DNA from: Chromatiales bacterium
GTDB lineage: Bacteria; Pseudomonadota; Gammaproteobacteria; Chromatiales; Chromatiaceae
NCBI GenBank assembly: GCA_024762475.1
Contig: JANTHJ010000010.1
Location: 1-51,834, forward strand
Direction of reading: 5' to 3'
Length of the DNA: 51,834 nucleotides
Part shown: piece after piece, positions 44,971-51,834 of the stretch
Layout of the letters: each line of letters opens with the position of its first letter
Position numbering within the stretch: the stretch's first letter is position 1
Program-made: the position numbers and the translations under genes
Notes under the pieces: model-generated
Seen by the model: only the letters and a program-made list of their open reading frames with translations
Told to the model about the DNA's origin: nothing
Database searches by the model: none

Positions 44971-45828
44971 TCAGTCTGCCTGCATCTGCGCAACCGATGG
45001 CAGTGCATCCGGGTGAAACAGCTGCTGTCCCTGCTTGCGATAGGCCGCGATCAGGCGTTGTCCCTCATTGCCGATGAGCCAGTCGATCAGTCTTTTGGCG
45101 GCCGCGAAGTTGACATCGGGATAGCGCTCGGGGTTGACCGCGATGACGTGATAGGGATTGAACAGACGATCGTCCCCTTCGGTCACCACCTGCAGGTCGG
45201 TCTTGGCCTGGTAGGCGAGCCAGGTGCCGCGATCGGTGAGGGTATAGCCCTGCAACTCGTCCGCCATCTGCAGCACCTTGCCCATGCCCTGTCCCGCTTC
45301 TCGATACCAATAGCCGGAGGGACGGATGCCGGCGGCGTCCCACAGGGCGCGCTCCTTCTTGTGGGTCCCCGAGTCGTCACCCCGCGAGATGAAGGTGCTA
45401 CGGGTGCGCGCAATGCGCTGCAGTGCGGCGACGGCATCGTGCAGTCCACGGATGCCGGCCCGGTCGCCGCGGGGACCCACGATCACGAAGTCGTTGTGCA
45501 TCACCGCGCGGCGCAGGATGCCCGCGCCGGTGTTCATGAACTGCTGCTCGGCGCCCGGGGCATGCACCAGGACCACGTCCACGTCGCCGTCCTGTGCCAT
45601 GCGCAGTGCCTTGCCGGTGCCCACCGCGATTACGTGTACGCGGAGACCCGTTTCGCGCTCGAAGACTGGCAGCAGGTAGCCCAGCAGGCCGGAATTCTCG
45701 GTGCTCGTGGTGGTCGCCAGGCGCAGCGTGAAGGCGGCGGAAGCCACGACCGGGTTGGCCGAGATCAGAAGCATTCCCAGCAACACCAGGCGGTATATTG
45801 TCCTGACCAGGCCGCGACTATGCGACAT
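44971..45828 (-). CDS. tupA: Tungstate-binding periplasmic protein TupA
   Basis: This 285-residue binding protein has a signal peptide (YRLVLLGMLLISANPVVASA) and the TupA-type oxyanion motif LATTTSTENSGLLGYLLP, with further blocks DVVLVHAPGAEQQFM, RSTFISRGDDSGTHKKE and FNPYHVIAVNP. TupA binds tungstate much more tightly than molybdate. GGAGATAAACG precedes ATG 45828. It is first in the six-gene operon, after a sigma-54 promoter at 45874-45889. Its product should supply the metal to the aldehyde oxidoreductase and perhaps to formate dehydrogenase. Confidence 0.93.
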   Translation of the reverse strand: MSHSRGLVRTIYRLVLLGMLLISANPVVASAAFTLRLATTTSTENSGLLGYLLPVFERETGLRVHVIAVGTGKALRMAQDGDVDVVLVHAPGAEQQFMNTGAGILRRAVMHNDFVIVGPRGDRAGIRGLHDAVAALQRIARTRSTFISRGDDSGTHKKERALWDAAGIRPSGYWYREAGQGMGKVLQMADELQGYTLTDRGTWLAYQAKTDLQVVTEGDDRLFNPYHVIAVNPERYPDVNFAAAKRLIDWLIGNEGQRLIAAYRKQGQQLFHPDALPSVAQMQAD

Positions 45829-45873
45829 TCGTTTATCTCCTCGGCTCGGGGCCAATGGGCTCAGGGGCTGGAT

Positions 45874-45889
45874 TGCAAGTTGAATGCCA
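45874..45889 (-). promoter_or_regulatory. Sigma-54 promoter of the tup-mob-moeA operon
   Basis: Read on the minus strand: TGGCATTCAACTTGCA. It keeps GG-N10-GC and a perfect TTGCA -12 element, and differs from the consensus only at two -24 positions. The expected start is near 45863, 35 nt before the tupA ATG. Confidence 0.82.
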
Positions 45890-45940
45890 CTTTGGAATGG
45901 CGCGGGCGGGCCGGCTGCGCGCGACTGGGCTGGCGCCGGT

Positions 45941-45988
45941 GTGTCGAAAGGATACGTTGCGTACTCGGCGGGTGCGTCAATTTGACGC
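45941..45988. promoter_or_regulatory. Tandem dyads between tupA and the sigma-54 activator gene
   Basis: GTGTCGAAAGGATAC (45941-45955, weak) and GCGTCAATTTGACGC (45974-45988, perfect 7-1-7 palindrome) start 33 bp apart. The nearer centre is 73 bp from the tupA -12 C. They could also touch the promoter of the divergent activator gene, whose start is 81 bp past the palindrome. Confidence 0.65.
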
Positions 45989-46068
45989 GTCTGCTGCCGT
46001 GCGTCCTCCGTTCCTTGCATTTTTTGGTTCCCGTTTCATACTCGGTTGACCGCCTGAGGAGAGATAAC

Positions 46069-47484
46069 ATGAGCAGCCTGCCTGTCGACCGGATGTCCTC
46101 GCCGCATGGGGAGGTCGAATTCGAACCCCGCGAAGGAGAAGAGGGAATTGTTCAGCCGGGAATGACCTCCGTCCTGGTAGTCGATGACGAGCCGGGAATC
46201 CGCCATTTCCTGCGCAAGGCGCTGGCAAAGCGCTTTGGTCTGGTCGAGGTGGCCGAGGATGCGCAGGAGGCCGAGACGCTGCGCCAGCGCTGTCACTTCG
46301 ACCTGATCATTGCGGACATCCGCCTGCCCGGGCTCAGCGGGGTGGAATGGATGGAACAGGTGCGCGCCGATGGCGGGGATGTGGCAGTAATCTTCATGAC
46401 CGCTCACGCCGATCTGGATACCGCCATCGCGGCCCTGCGCCTGGGCGCCGCGGACTTCCTGCTCAAGCCCTTTCGCACCGAACAGATGCTCGCCTCGGTG
46501 GAGCGTTGTCTCGGCGACCGGCGCATGCGGCGCGAGAACTATGTGCTCAGGCGCGAGGTGGATATCCAGCACGAGAGCGGCTTCGTCGGCGACAGCGAGG
46601 CGATGCGCAGTATCTGCGAGGTGCTCAAGCGGGTCGCGCCGATGAACTCTACCGTGTTGATCGAGGGCGAATCGGGGACCGGCAAGGAGTTGGCGGCGCG
46701 GGCCGTCCATCGCTGGAGTGGGCGCGAAGGGCCTTTTGTGGCCGTCAACTGCGGCGCCCTGGCGCCGGAACTGCTCGAGTCCGAGCTGTTCGGCCACGCC
46801 AAGGGCGCCTTTACGGGTGCCCAGCAGGCCCGCGACGGGCTCTTCAGTTATGCCAGTGGTGGCACCCTGTTCCTCGACGAGATCGGCGAAATGCCCCTGG
46901 CGATGCAGCCACGGCTGCTGCGGGTCATCGAAGACCGTTGCGTACGACCGGTGGGCAGCAATCGCGAGATACCGGTGGATGTGCGCATCGTCGCGGCCAC
47001 CAACCGGCGCCTGGCGGACGAGGTGAGCGGGGGCCGGTTTCGCGAAGACCTGTTCTTCCGCCTGAATGTGTTGTCGCTGCGTCTGCCGTCGCTGCGCGAG
47101 CGCCAGGGCGATATTCCCACGCTGATCCGGCACTTCGTCGAGAGCCTCTCGCGGGACATGGGGATGGCCCCGCCGGAGGTGGGCGAGGCGGACATGCTGC
47201 GCCTGCTGGACTACGACTGGCCGGGCAATGTGCGCGAGCTGCGCAATGTGATCGAGCGCTGCCTGCTGCTGGGTTCGCCGCCCGGACAGTGCCTGGTCAC
47301 CGGTGGGGACATGCCCGACGATGCGGGGGAGGATGTCACCCTCGAGGCGGTGGAGAAGCGTCACATCCTGAAGATTCTCGGCCTCGAGAAGGGCAACAAG
47401 TCCGCGGCCGCCCGACGCCTCGGCATCGCCCGCAAGACGCTGGAGCGCAAGCTCAAGGAATGGCAGGCCACCGGATCCGTGTGA
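46069..47484 (+). CDS. Sigma-54-dependent NtrC-family response regulator
   Basis: This 471-residue activator has a receiver (Asp39/Asp40, phospho-acceptor Asp83 in IADIRLPG, Lys133), an AAA+ domain with Walker A GESGTGKE at about 200-207 and the sigma-54 contact loop GAFTGA at 246-251, Walker [13 protein letters not shown], and a Fis-type HTH at the C-terminus ([20 protein letters not shown]). GAGGAGAG precedes ATG 46069. It is followed after 4 bp by its sensor kinase. Given the sigma-54 promoters nearby, it is the leading candidate for activating them. Confidence 0.93.
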   Translation: MSSLPVDRMSSPHGEVEFEPREGEEGIVQPGMTSVLVVDDEPGIRHFLRKALAKRFGLVEVAEDAQEAETLRQRCHFDLIIADIRLPGLSGVEWMEQVRADGGDVAVIFMTAHADLDTAIAALRLGAADFLLKPFRTEQMLASVERCLGDRRMRRENYVLRREVDIQHESGFVGDSEAMRSICEVLKRVAPMNSTVLIEGESGTGKELAARAVHRWSGREGPFVAVNCGALAPELLESELFGHAKGAFTGAQQARDGLFSYASGGTLFLDEIGEMPLAMQPRLLRVIEDRCVRPVGSNREIPVDVRIVAATNRRLADEVSGGRFREDLFFRLNVLSLRLPSLRERQGDIPTLIRHFVESLSRDMGMAPPEVGEADMLRLLDYDWPGNVRELRNVIERCLLLGSPPGQCLVTGGDMPDDAGEDVTLEAVEKRHILKILGLEKGNKSAAARRLGIARKTLERKLKEWQATGSV

Positions 47485-47488
47485 GCCC

Positions 47489-49612
47489 ATGAGACGGCGC
47501 GCCGGCATTCGCCACAGCCTGCGCCAGAAGCTGCTGGCGTTGGTGCTGTTTCCGATCCTGCTGGTGGTGCCGGCCGCGCTGCTGCTGTCGGGCTGGTGGG
47601 GCACGCGTTTCACCTATGAACAACTCTTTTTCAAGGTCACCACCGATCTGTCGGTGGCGCACGATGCCTTCCTGCGGGTGCAGCGGCAGCTGCTCTCCAG
47701 CCTCGAACTGCTGGGAGAGAGTCACCGCTTTCGCACCAGTCTCGAGGTGCGCAACCGCCAGGCCCTGGCCGAACAGCTGGCCGGGTATCGGGCCACCAAC
47801 GGCCTCTCCTATCTCTGGCTTACCGACCTGAACGGCCGGCGCCTCGACGCCGAGTCGGCGCAGCTCAGCCCCCCCACCTCACTGCGGATCGCCGCCGCCC
47901 AGGGCAAGGCGCGCGCCGGCGTGGAGATATTCGACCAGGACGCGCTGCGGGTGCTTTCTCCCAGTTTGGCGGAGCGGGTCCGCCTGCCGTTGCTGCCCAC
48001 GCCCCGGGCGCGGCCCAGCGATCGCCGGCAAGAGGACCGGGGCATGATGATCCGCGTGCTCTACCCGCTCCACGATGGCGAGGGCAGGGTGGTGGCGTTG
48101 CTCGATGGCGGTGTGCTGCTGAATGGCAACTTCGCCTTCGTCGATGGCATTCGCGACCTGGTCTATGGCAAGGGCAGCCTGTTGGAGGGCAGCATCGGTA
48201 CGGTCACCGTCTTTCTCGACGATGTGCGCATCTCCACCAATGTGCCGCTGCGCGCCGGCGAACGCGCCCTGGGAACCCGGGTCTCGGACGAGGTCCGTAC
48301 CCGTCTCCTGGACGAGGGCCGGAACTGGATAGACCGCGCCTTCGTGGTGAACGACTGGTACATCTCCGCCTACGAGCCCATTGTCGACACCGCGGGTAGG
48401 CGGGTGGGCATGTTGTACGCCGGTTATCTGGAGGCACCCTATCGGCAGGTCCTGCTGACTGCGATCGGGGTGCTGGCCCTGCTGTTCATCGCCCTGATGG
48501 TGCTTGCCGGTTACATCGCAGTCTGGGGCGCGCGCAGCATCTTCCGTCCGGTGGAGGCGATGAGTGCGGTCATCGAAGCCACCCGGCGCGGCGAACGTGC
48601 ACGCATCGGCACCATTGCCTCGCACGACGAGTTGGGCAGCCTGGCCCGCGAGCTCGACCAGCTCCTGGATCAGCTCGAGGACCAGCGCACGCGCATCGCA
48701 CGCAGCGCCAGCGAGCTGGAGCAGAAGGTGGAGGAGCGCACTGCCGAGCTGCGCCGGAGCAACGAGGAGCTGCGCCAGATGGTGCGGGTGCTGCGCGAGA
48801 CCCGACGCCAGCTGGTGGAGACGGAGAAACTGGCCGCCCTCGGCGAGCTGACCGCCGGGGTTGCGCACGAGATCAACAACCCCACCGCGGTCATTCTCGG
48901 GCTCATCGACGGCATCATCGAGGAACTGGGCGAGGCGGCAGATCCGGTTCGCGAAGACCTCGAGCTGGCCATCGCCCAGGTCTACCGGATTCGGGATATC
49001 GTCGATCGTCTGCTGCAATATGCCCGGCCGGGAGACTTCGCCGGCTATCTCGAAGCGCTGGATGTAAACCAGGTGGTCGAGCAGGCACTGCGGCTGATCG
49101 AGCACATGCGCAAGCAGCGCGAGTTCGTAGTGGAGCTCGATCTGCAGGCAACGCTACGGGTCGAGATCAATGCGCAGGAACTGCAGCAGGTGCTGGTGAA
49201 CCTGCTGGTCAACGCCATCCATGCCCTGCCGCCCACAGAAGGCGGGATCGCAATTACGAGCCGCGACTGGGAGGCGCAGGGGGTGATCGTCGAGCTGCGT
49301 GACAACGGCCACGGCATGGCGCCTGACCAGGTGGAGCGAATCTTCAATCCCTTCTACAGCAACAAGCGGCAGGGGGAGGGCACCGGGCTGGGGCTGTCCA
49401 TCACCTATAGCCTGGTGCGCCGCTATGGGGGGTTCATCACGGTGGAGTCTACCCCGGGAAAGGGCTCCTGTTTTGCCGTCTACCTACGCTGCAGGCCGGA
49501 GTACCATGCCGACGAAGAGACCCTCATGGAGCAGCTGGCCGGTGCAGTGGCTGCCTCGCCCCGGACTCAGCTCCCGGCCCCGGAGTCGCGTGCCAGCAAC
49601 AGCCGCAGATAG
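47489..49612 (+). CDS. Membrane sensor histidine kinase, partner of the sigma-54 activator
   Basis: This 707-residue kinase has a transmembrane segment at about 15-35, a periplasmic Cache-like sensor (with VSDEVRTRLLDEGRNWIDRA and NDWYISAYEPIVDTAGRRV) to about 320, a second segment, a HAMP linker and a coiled coil. HisKA follows with AGVAHEINNPTAVI, then HATPase with LLVNAIHALPP, RDNGHGMAP and GEGTGLGLSITYSLVRRYGG. The NtrB/DctB-like catalytic core suits an NtrC-family partner. The ligand is unknown: formate, an aldehyde, an acid or an oxyanion would fit. Its 3' end overlaps a convergent gene by 46 bp. Confidence 0.92.
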   Translation: MRRRAGIRHSLRQKLLALVLFPILLVVPAALLLSGWWGTRFTYEQLFFKVTTDLSVAHDAFLRVQRQLLSSLELLGESHRFRTSLEVRNRQALAEQLAGYRATNGLSYLWLTDLNGRRLDAESAQLSPPTSLRIAAAQGKARAGVEIFDQDALRVLSPSLAERVRLPLLPTPRARPSDRRQEDRGMMIRVLYPLHDGEGRVVALLDGGVLLNGNFAFVDGIRDLVYGKGSLLEGSIGTVTVFLDDVRISTNVPLRAGERALGTRVSDEVRTRLLDEGRNWIDRAFVVNDWYISAYEPIVDTAGRRVGMLYAGYLEAPYRQVLLTAIGVLALLFIALMVLAGYIAVWGARSIFRPVEAMSAVIEATRRGERARIGTIASHDELGSLARELDQLLDQLEDQRTRIARSASELEQKVEERTAELRRSNEELRQMVRVLRETRRQLVETEKLAALGELTAGVAHEINNPTAVILGLIDGIIEELGEAADPVREDLELAIAQVYRIRDIVDRLLQYARPGDFAGYLEALDVNQVVEQALRLIEHMRKQREFVVELDLQATLRVEINAQELQQVLVNLLVNAIHALPPTEGGIAITSRDWEAQGVIVELRDNGHGMAPDQVERIFNPFYSNKRQGEGTGLGLSITYSLVRRYGGFITVESTPGKGSCFAVYLRCRPEYHADEETLMEQLAGAVAASPRTQLPAPESRASNSRR

Positions 49613-49845
49613 GGCAGCAGCATCGACACGAACAGAATCAGCATGGCCAGCTGAAGCCTGTCCTGCGCCAGCCAGATCACCAGGAGAAAGCCCAGCGACA
49701 TCGAGATCGTGCAGTCGATGGCGGTGCGGCGAAGTTGCGCCTTGCGCTGCCGGTCGCTGCTGCGAAAGGCCGCCACCAGCAGCGGCACCAGGTAGTGCAG
49801 CGGCGCGTAGAAGGCCGCGACGATGATCCAGGTCAGCGCATCCAT
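49567..49845 (-). CDS. Small membrane protein next to the TraB-family gene
   Basis: This 92-residue protein has about two or three hydrophobic stretches (MDALTWIIVAAFYAPLHYLV, CTISMSLGFLLVIWLA and LQLAMLILFVSMLLPYL) separated by a basic loop (RSSDRQRKAQLRR). I do not recognise the family. It starts 5 bp after the TraB-family stop, so the two are likely one transcript. The 3' end runs into the kinase gene on the other strand. Confidence 0.7.
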   Translation of the reverse strand: MDALTWIIVAAFYAPLHYLVPLLVAAFRSSDRQRKAQLRRTAIDCTISMSLGFLLVIWLAQDRLQLAMLILFVSMLLPYLRLLLARDSGAGS

Positions 49846-49850
49846 TGCGC

Positions 49851-51062
49851 CTATCCGGCGAGCCGTCCGAAGATACGGAACCCGGCCAGGTAGGTGCCCA
49901 CCGCCGAGCCGAGCGTGCTGAACAGGAATACCAGCAGGGTGCGCGAGACCCGGTTGCGCCACCAGCCGGTCCATTGCGCCACGTCGTGGCGCAGGCTGGC
50001 GAAGTCGCGCACCTGCGGCTTGCGCAACATCAGTTCGACCGCGGCGGTGACCATGCCGGCGCCGATGGTCGGGTTGAGCGAGGTGATGGGGGCGGCGAGA
50101 AAGGCGGTGATCACCGTCACCGGATGGGCGGCCGCGAGCAGCGCCCCCAGGGCCGAGAGGCCGCCGTTGATCACCACCCAGTCGGCCACCAGCTGCCATC
50201 CCAGGTCGCTGCTGCGGCTGAAACCGAGCCAGAAGCCGAACAGCACCAGGGCGACGATCACCCAGGGGATCACCTTGGGCCAGACCGGACGGGGCGGTTC
50301 CTGTTCCAACCTTTCCAGCTCGGCCTCCGGGTCGTCGATGGCATGCAGGTGCTCCACGATGCCCTTGAGGTGGCCGGCGCCGACCACCGCCAGGACATGC
50401 TTGTCGGGATGTTTGCGCGCGGTCTGCAGCAGCTTGGCCGCCATGTAACGGTCGCGCTCCTCGATCAGGGGTTGGTACAGATCCTTGCGGTCGTGGGCGA
50501 ATTCGGCGAAGGCCGCCTCCAGGACGTCTCCCTCCTTGAGCTTCTCGATCTCCTCCTCGTCGACATCGTCGCTCACGAACAGGCTGGCCAGCAGGCCACT
50601 GAACAGGTTCAGACGCTTCCACCAACTGAGGTTGGCGGAGGTGCGGCGCAGGGTGGTGCCGATCTCCCGGTCGATCAGCACCAGCGGCAGGCCATGTTCC
50701 TCGGCCTTGTTCATGGCCATGCGCATCTCGGCGCCCGGCTCGATGCCATATTGCTCGGCCAGGCGCTGCTGATAGGCCCCCATCACCAGGTTGGCCGCCA
50801 CCATGGCCGCCTTGCCCTGGCGAAACACCTGCAGCAGGTCCATCTGTGCCAGCGCCTCGGGCTCGGTCAGGGCATGATGGCGACTGGGGCAGAGCTCCAC
50901 GGCGACCAGGTCATAGCGCCCCGAATCGATCATCGCCTGGACCGTCTCGGCGCTCTTGCGCGAGACATGCGCGGTGCCCAGCAGGGTGATCCGGGTGTCC
51001 CCGATCCGGGTTTCGACGACCGGCTCCCCCGCAGGGGGCGTGGCAAGGGCTTGTTCGGGCAT
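49851..51062 (-). CDS. TraB/PrgY-family protein
   Basis: This 403-residue protein starts MPEQALATPPAGE and has the family motif ITLLGTAHVSRKSAETV near residue 27, then VAVELCPSRH and VVGAGHLKGIVEHL. The C-terminal third is membrane-embedded (three to four segments from about 275). The fold resembles TIKI/erythromycin-esterase-like metalloproteases; bacterial PrgY blocks peptide pheromones, but the role here is unknown. Glu and His residues in the GTAHVS and VELCPSRH blocks would be the metal site. No clear regulatory signal was seen upstream. Confidence 0.88.
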   Translation of the reverse strand: MPEQALATPPAGEPVVETRIGDTRITLLGTAHVSRKSAETVQAMIDSGRYDLVAVELCPSRHHALTEPEALAQMDLLQVFRQGKAAMVAANLVMGAYQQRLAEQYGIEPGAEMRMAMNKAEEHGLPLVLIDREIGTTLRRTSANLSWWKRLNLFSGLLASLFVSDDVDEEEIEKLKEGDVLEAAFAEFAHDRKDLYQPLIEERDRYMAAKLLQTARKHPDKHVLAVVGAGHLKGIVEHLHAIDDPEAELERLEQEPPRPVWPKVIPWVIVALVLFGFWLGFSRSSDLGWQLVADWVVINGGLSALGALLAAAHPVTVITAFLAAPITSLNPTIGAGMVTAAVELMLRKPQVRDFASLRHDVAQWTGWWRNRVSRTLLVFLFSTLGSAVGTYLAGFRIFGRLAG

Positions 51063-51161
51063 GGCAGTTCCTCTGTCAATGGACCGGAATGATACCCGAC
51101 TGCTACAGCGGAGGCGCAGTCCTGGGTTACCATCGGGTGCCCCGTCCGATAGGAATACATC

Positions 51162-51560
51162 ATGCCGTTGCGATTGCTGTTGCTTGTGACCGTGGGCCTG
51201 CTGCTCGGCGCCTGCATGGCCACCAATCCCTATGACCCGGTACCCAAGACGCTGGGCGTGAAGGCGGATGCCTACGAAGACGTCACCCGTTGGCGCGAAC
51301 TGAGCAAGCTGTATGCCTTTATGGCGCCCGGCAAGGTGACCGAGATTCCCGAGGGGTTGGATCGGGTGCGGGTCAGTCACTACGAATCGTCGGGGCTGCG
51401 CCAGACCGGCCCCTGGCGGTGGGAGCAGACCGCGGTGATCGACTATGTGCTCACCGACCGCCAAGTGGTCAAGCGGGTCGTCGATCGCCAGATCTGGGTC
51501 AGCGATGACGAGGGCAAGACCTGGTACCGCGAGAACCCGCCACCGGACTTCTTCCAGTGA
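51162..51560 (+). CDS. Predicted lipoprotein of unknown function
   Basis: This 132-residue protein has a signal peptide with a lipobox (RLLLLVTVGLLLGACMA, Cys at residue 18). The mature part (YDPVPKTLGVKADAYEDV and WRWEQTAVIDYVLTDRQVVK) contains a beta-rich stretch and ends in ENPPPDFFQ. I do not recognise the family. It is divergent from the TraB-family gene and overlaps the next frame by 4 bp (GTGA). Confidence 0.78.
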   Translation: MPLRLLLLVTVGLLLGACMATNPYDPVPKTLGVKADAYEDVTRWRELSKLYAFMAPGKVTEIPEGLDRVRVSHYESSGLRQTGPWRWEQTAVIDYVLTDRQVVKRVVDRQIWVSDDEGKTWYRENPPPDFFQ

Positions 51561-51834
51561 GCGATATCTTCTCCCGGCCGGATGCGGCGGCGCGCTGGCT
51601 GAAGGCTCAGCTGGAACGCCGCCAGGGTGGCAAGGTGTTGCTCGCGGGCTTTTCCGGCGACCAGCCGCAGGCCGCCTGGAGTGCCGGTCTGAAGGGTGAA
51701 CAGGACCATCCCAACTTCATCACCTTCGCCCGCTTCGTTCTGCAGAAGCTCCACCCGTGCAACGGCTATTGGCTGATGCTGCCGACCGTGTTCGATCAGG
51801 AGCAGTGCCTGGGGTATCGGCTGGACCTGCGCTC
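51557..51834 (+). CDS. Unrecognised protein, N-terminal part (cut by window edge)
   Basis: I read this from the GTG at 51557, overlapping the lipoprotein stop. The visible 92 codons are open to the window end and begin VSDIFSRPDAAARWLKAQLE, followed by GGKVLLAGFSGDQPQAAWSA and FARFVLQKLHPCNGYWLMLP. Codon use matches the neighbours. No function is recognised; it is likely co-transcribed with the lipoprotein. Confidence 0.65.
   Translation, partial: MSDIFSRPDAAARWLKAQLERRQGGKVLLAGFSGDQPQAAWSAGLKGEQDHPNFITFARFVLQKLHPCNGYWLMLPTVFDQEQCLGYRLDLR

Noticed and set aside
45013-46068. Long open frame on the plus strand extending the sigma-54 activator upstream
   Set aside because: It is the complement of tupA and lacks any family match; the activator starts at ATG 46069 with a good ribosome site and a normal receiver N-terminus.

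Overview
The window is GC-rich, densely coded DNA from what looks like a gammaproteobacterium. The tesA/ybbA/ybbP block, tmcA, truC and zapE are typical of that class. The metabolic genes (formate dehydrogenase, tungsten-type aldehyde oxidoreductase, tungstate uptake, a persulfide-sensor-like ArsR protein) suggest an anaerobic or sulfur-linked lifestyle. I cannot name the genus. No rRNA, tRNA, CRISPR array or complete insertion sequence was seen.

Region 1 (1-16.1 kb) is mostly housekeeping: an SLC13-type permease (cut by the window edge), tesA, an ABC exporter pair (ybbA, ybbP), a Nudix hydrolase, tmcA, a peroxiredoxin, katG, truC, a hybrid histidine kinase with a response regulator, an ArsR-family regulator, zapE and an ankyrin lipoprotein. 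It carries several small palindromic repeats and a MITE-like element of about 200 bp. Region 2 (16.2-20.8 kb) is an RND efflux operon facing a 58-residue membrane protein; both have an ATTA-N8-TAAT dyad in front.

Region 3 (21.1-49.6 kb) is a large tungsten/molybdenum-pterin and formate island. In order: a divergent operon moaA-fdhD-HTH/PBP regulator; aorABCD (ferredoxin, tungsten aldehyde oxidoreductase, FAD subunit, MoaD-like protein); a beta carbonic anhydrase; formate dehydrogenase accessory genes (DUF3305, DUF3306, a polyferredoxin, a TorD chaperone); the formate dehydrogenase operon (Tat peptide, alpha, beta, gamma), which continues into a NarI-like membrane protein, an HdrD/DsrK-like CCG protein and a YceI protein; a six-gene overlapping operon tupABC-mobA-mobB-moeA; and a sigma-54 activator with its sensor kinase.

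The main observation is regulatory. Five transcription starts in this island have sigma-54 (-24/-12) motifs: moaA, aorA, DUF3305, the fdh operon and tupA. Four of the five are preceded by a tandem pair of 15-bp dyads (best copy GGGTCAATTCGACCC) whose starts are exactly 33 bp apart. The near dyad lies 54, 64, 73 or 74 bp from the -12 element, so the positions step by about one helical turn. An NtrC-type activator with an intact GAFTGA loop and a membrane sensor kinase sit beside tupA. The simplest reading is one regulon in which a two-component system switches on tungstate import, pterin cofactor synthesis, aldehyde oxidoreductase and formate dehydrogenase together.

Region 4 (49.6-51.8 kb) holds a small membrane protein, a TraB/PrgY-family protein, a lipoprotein and the start of an unrecognised gene cut by the window edge.
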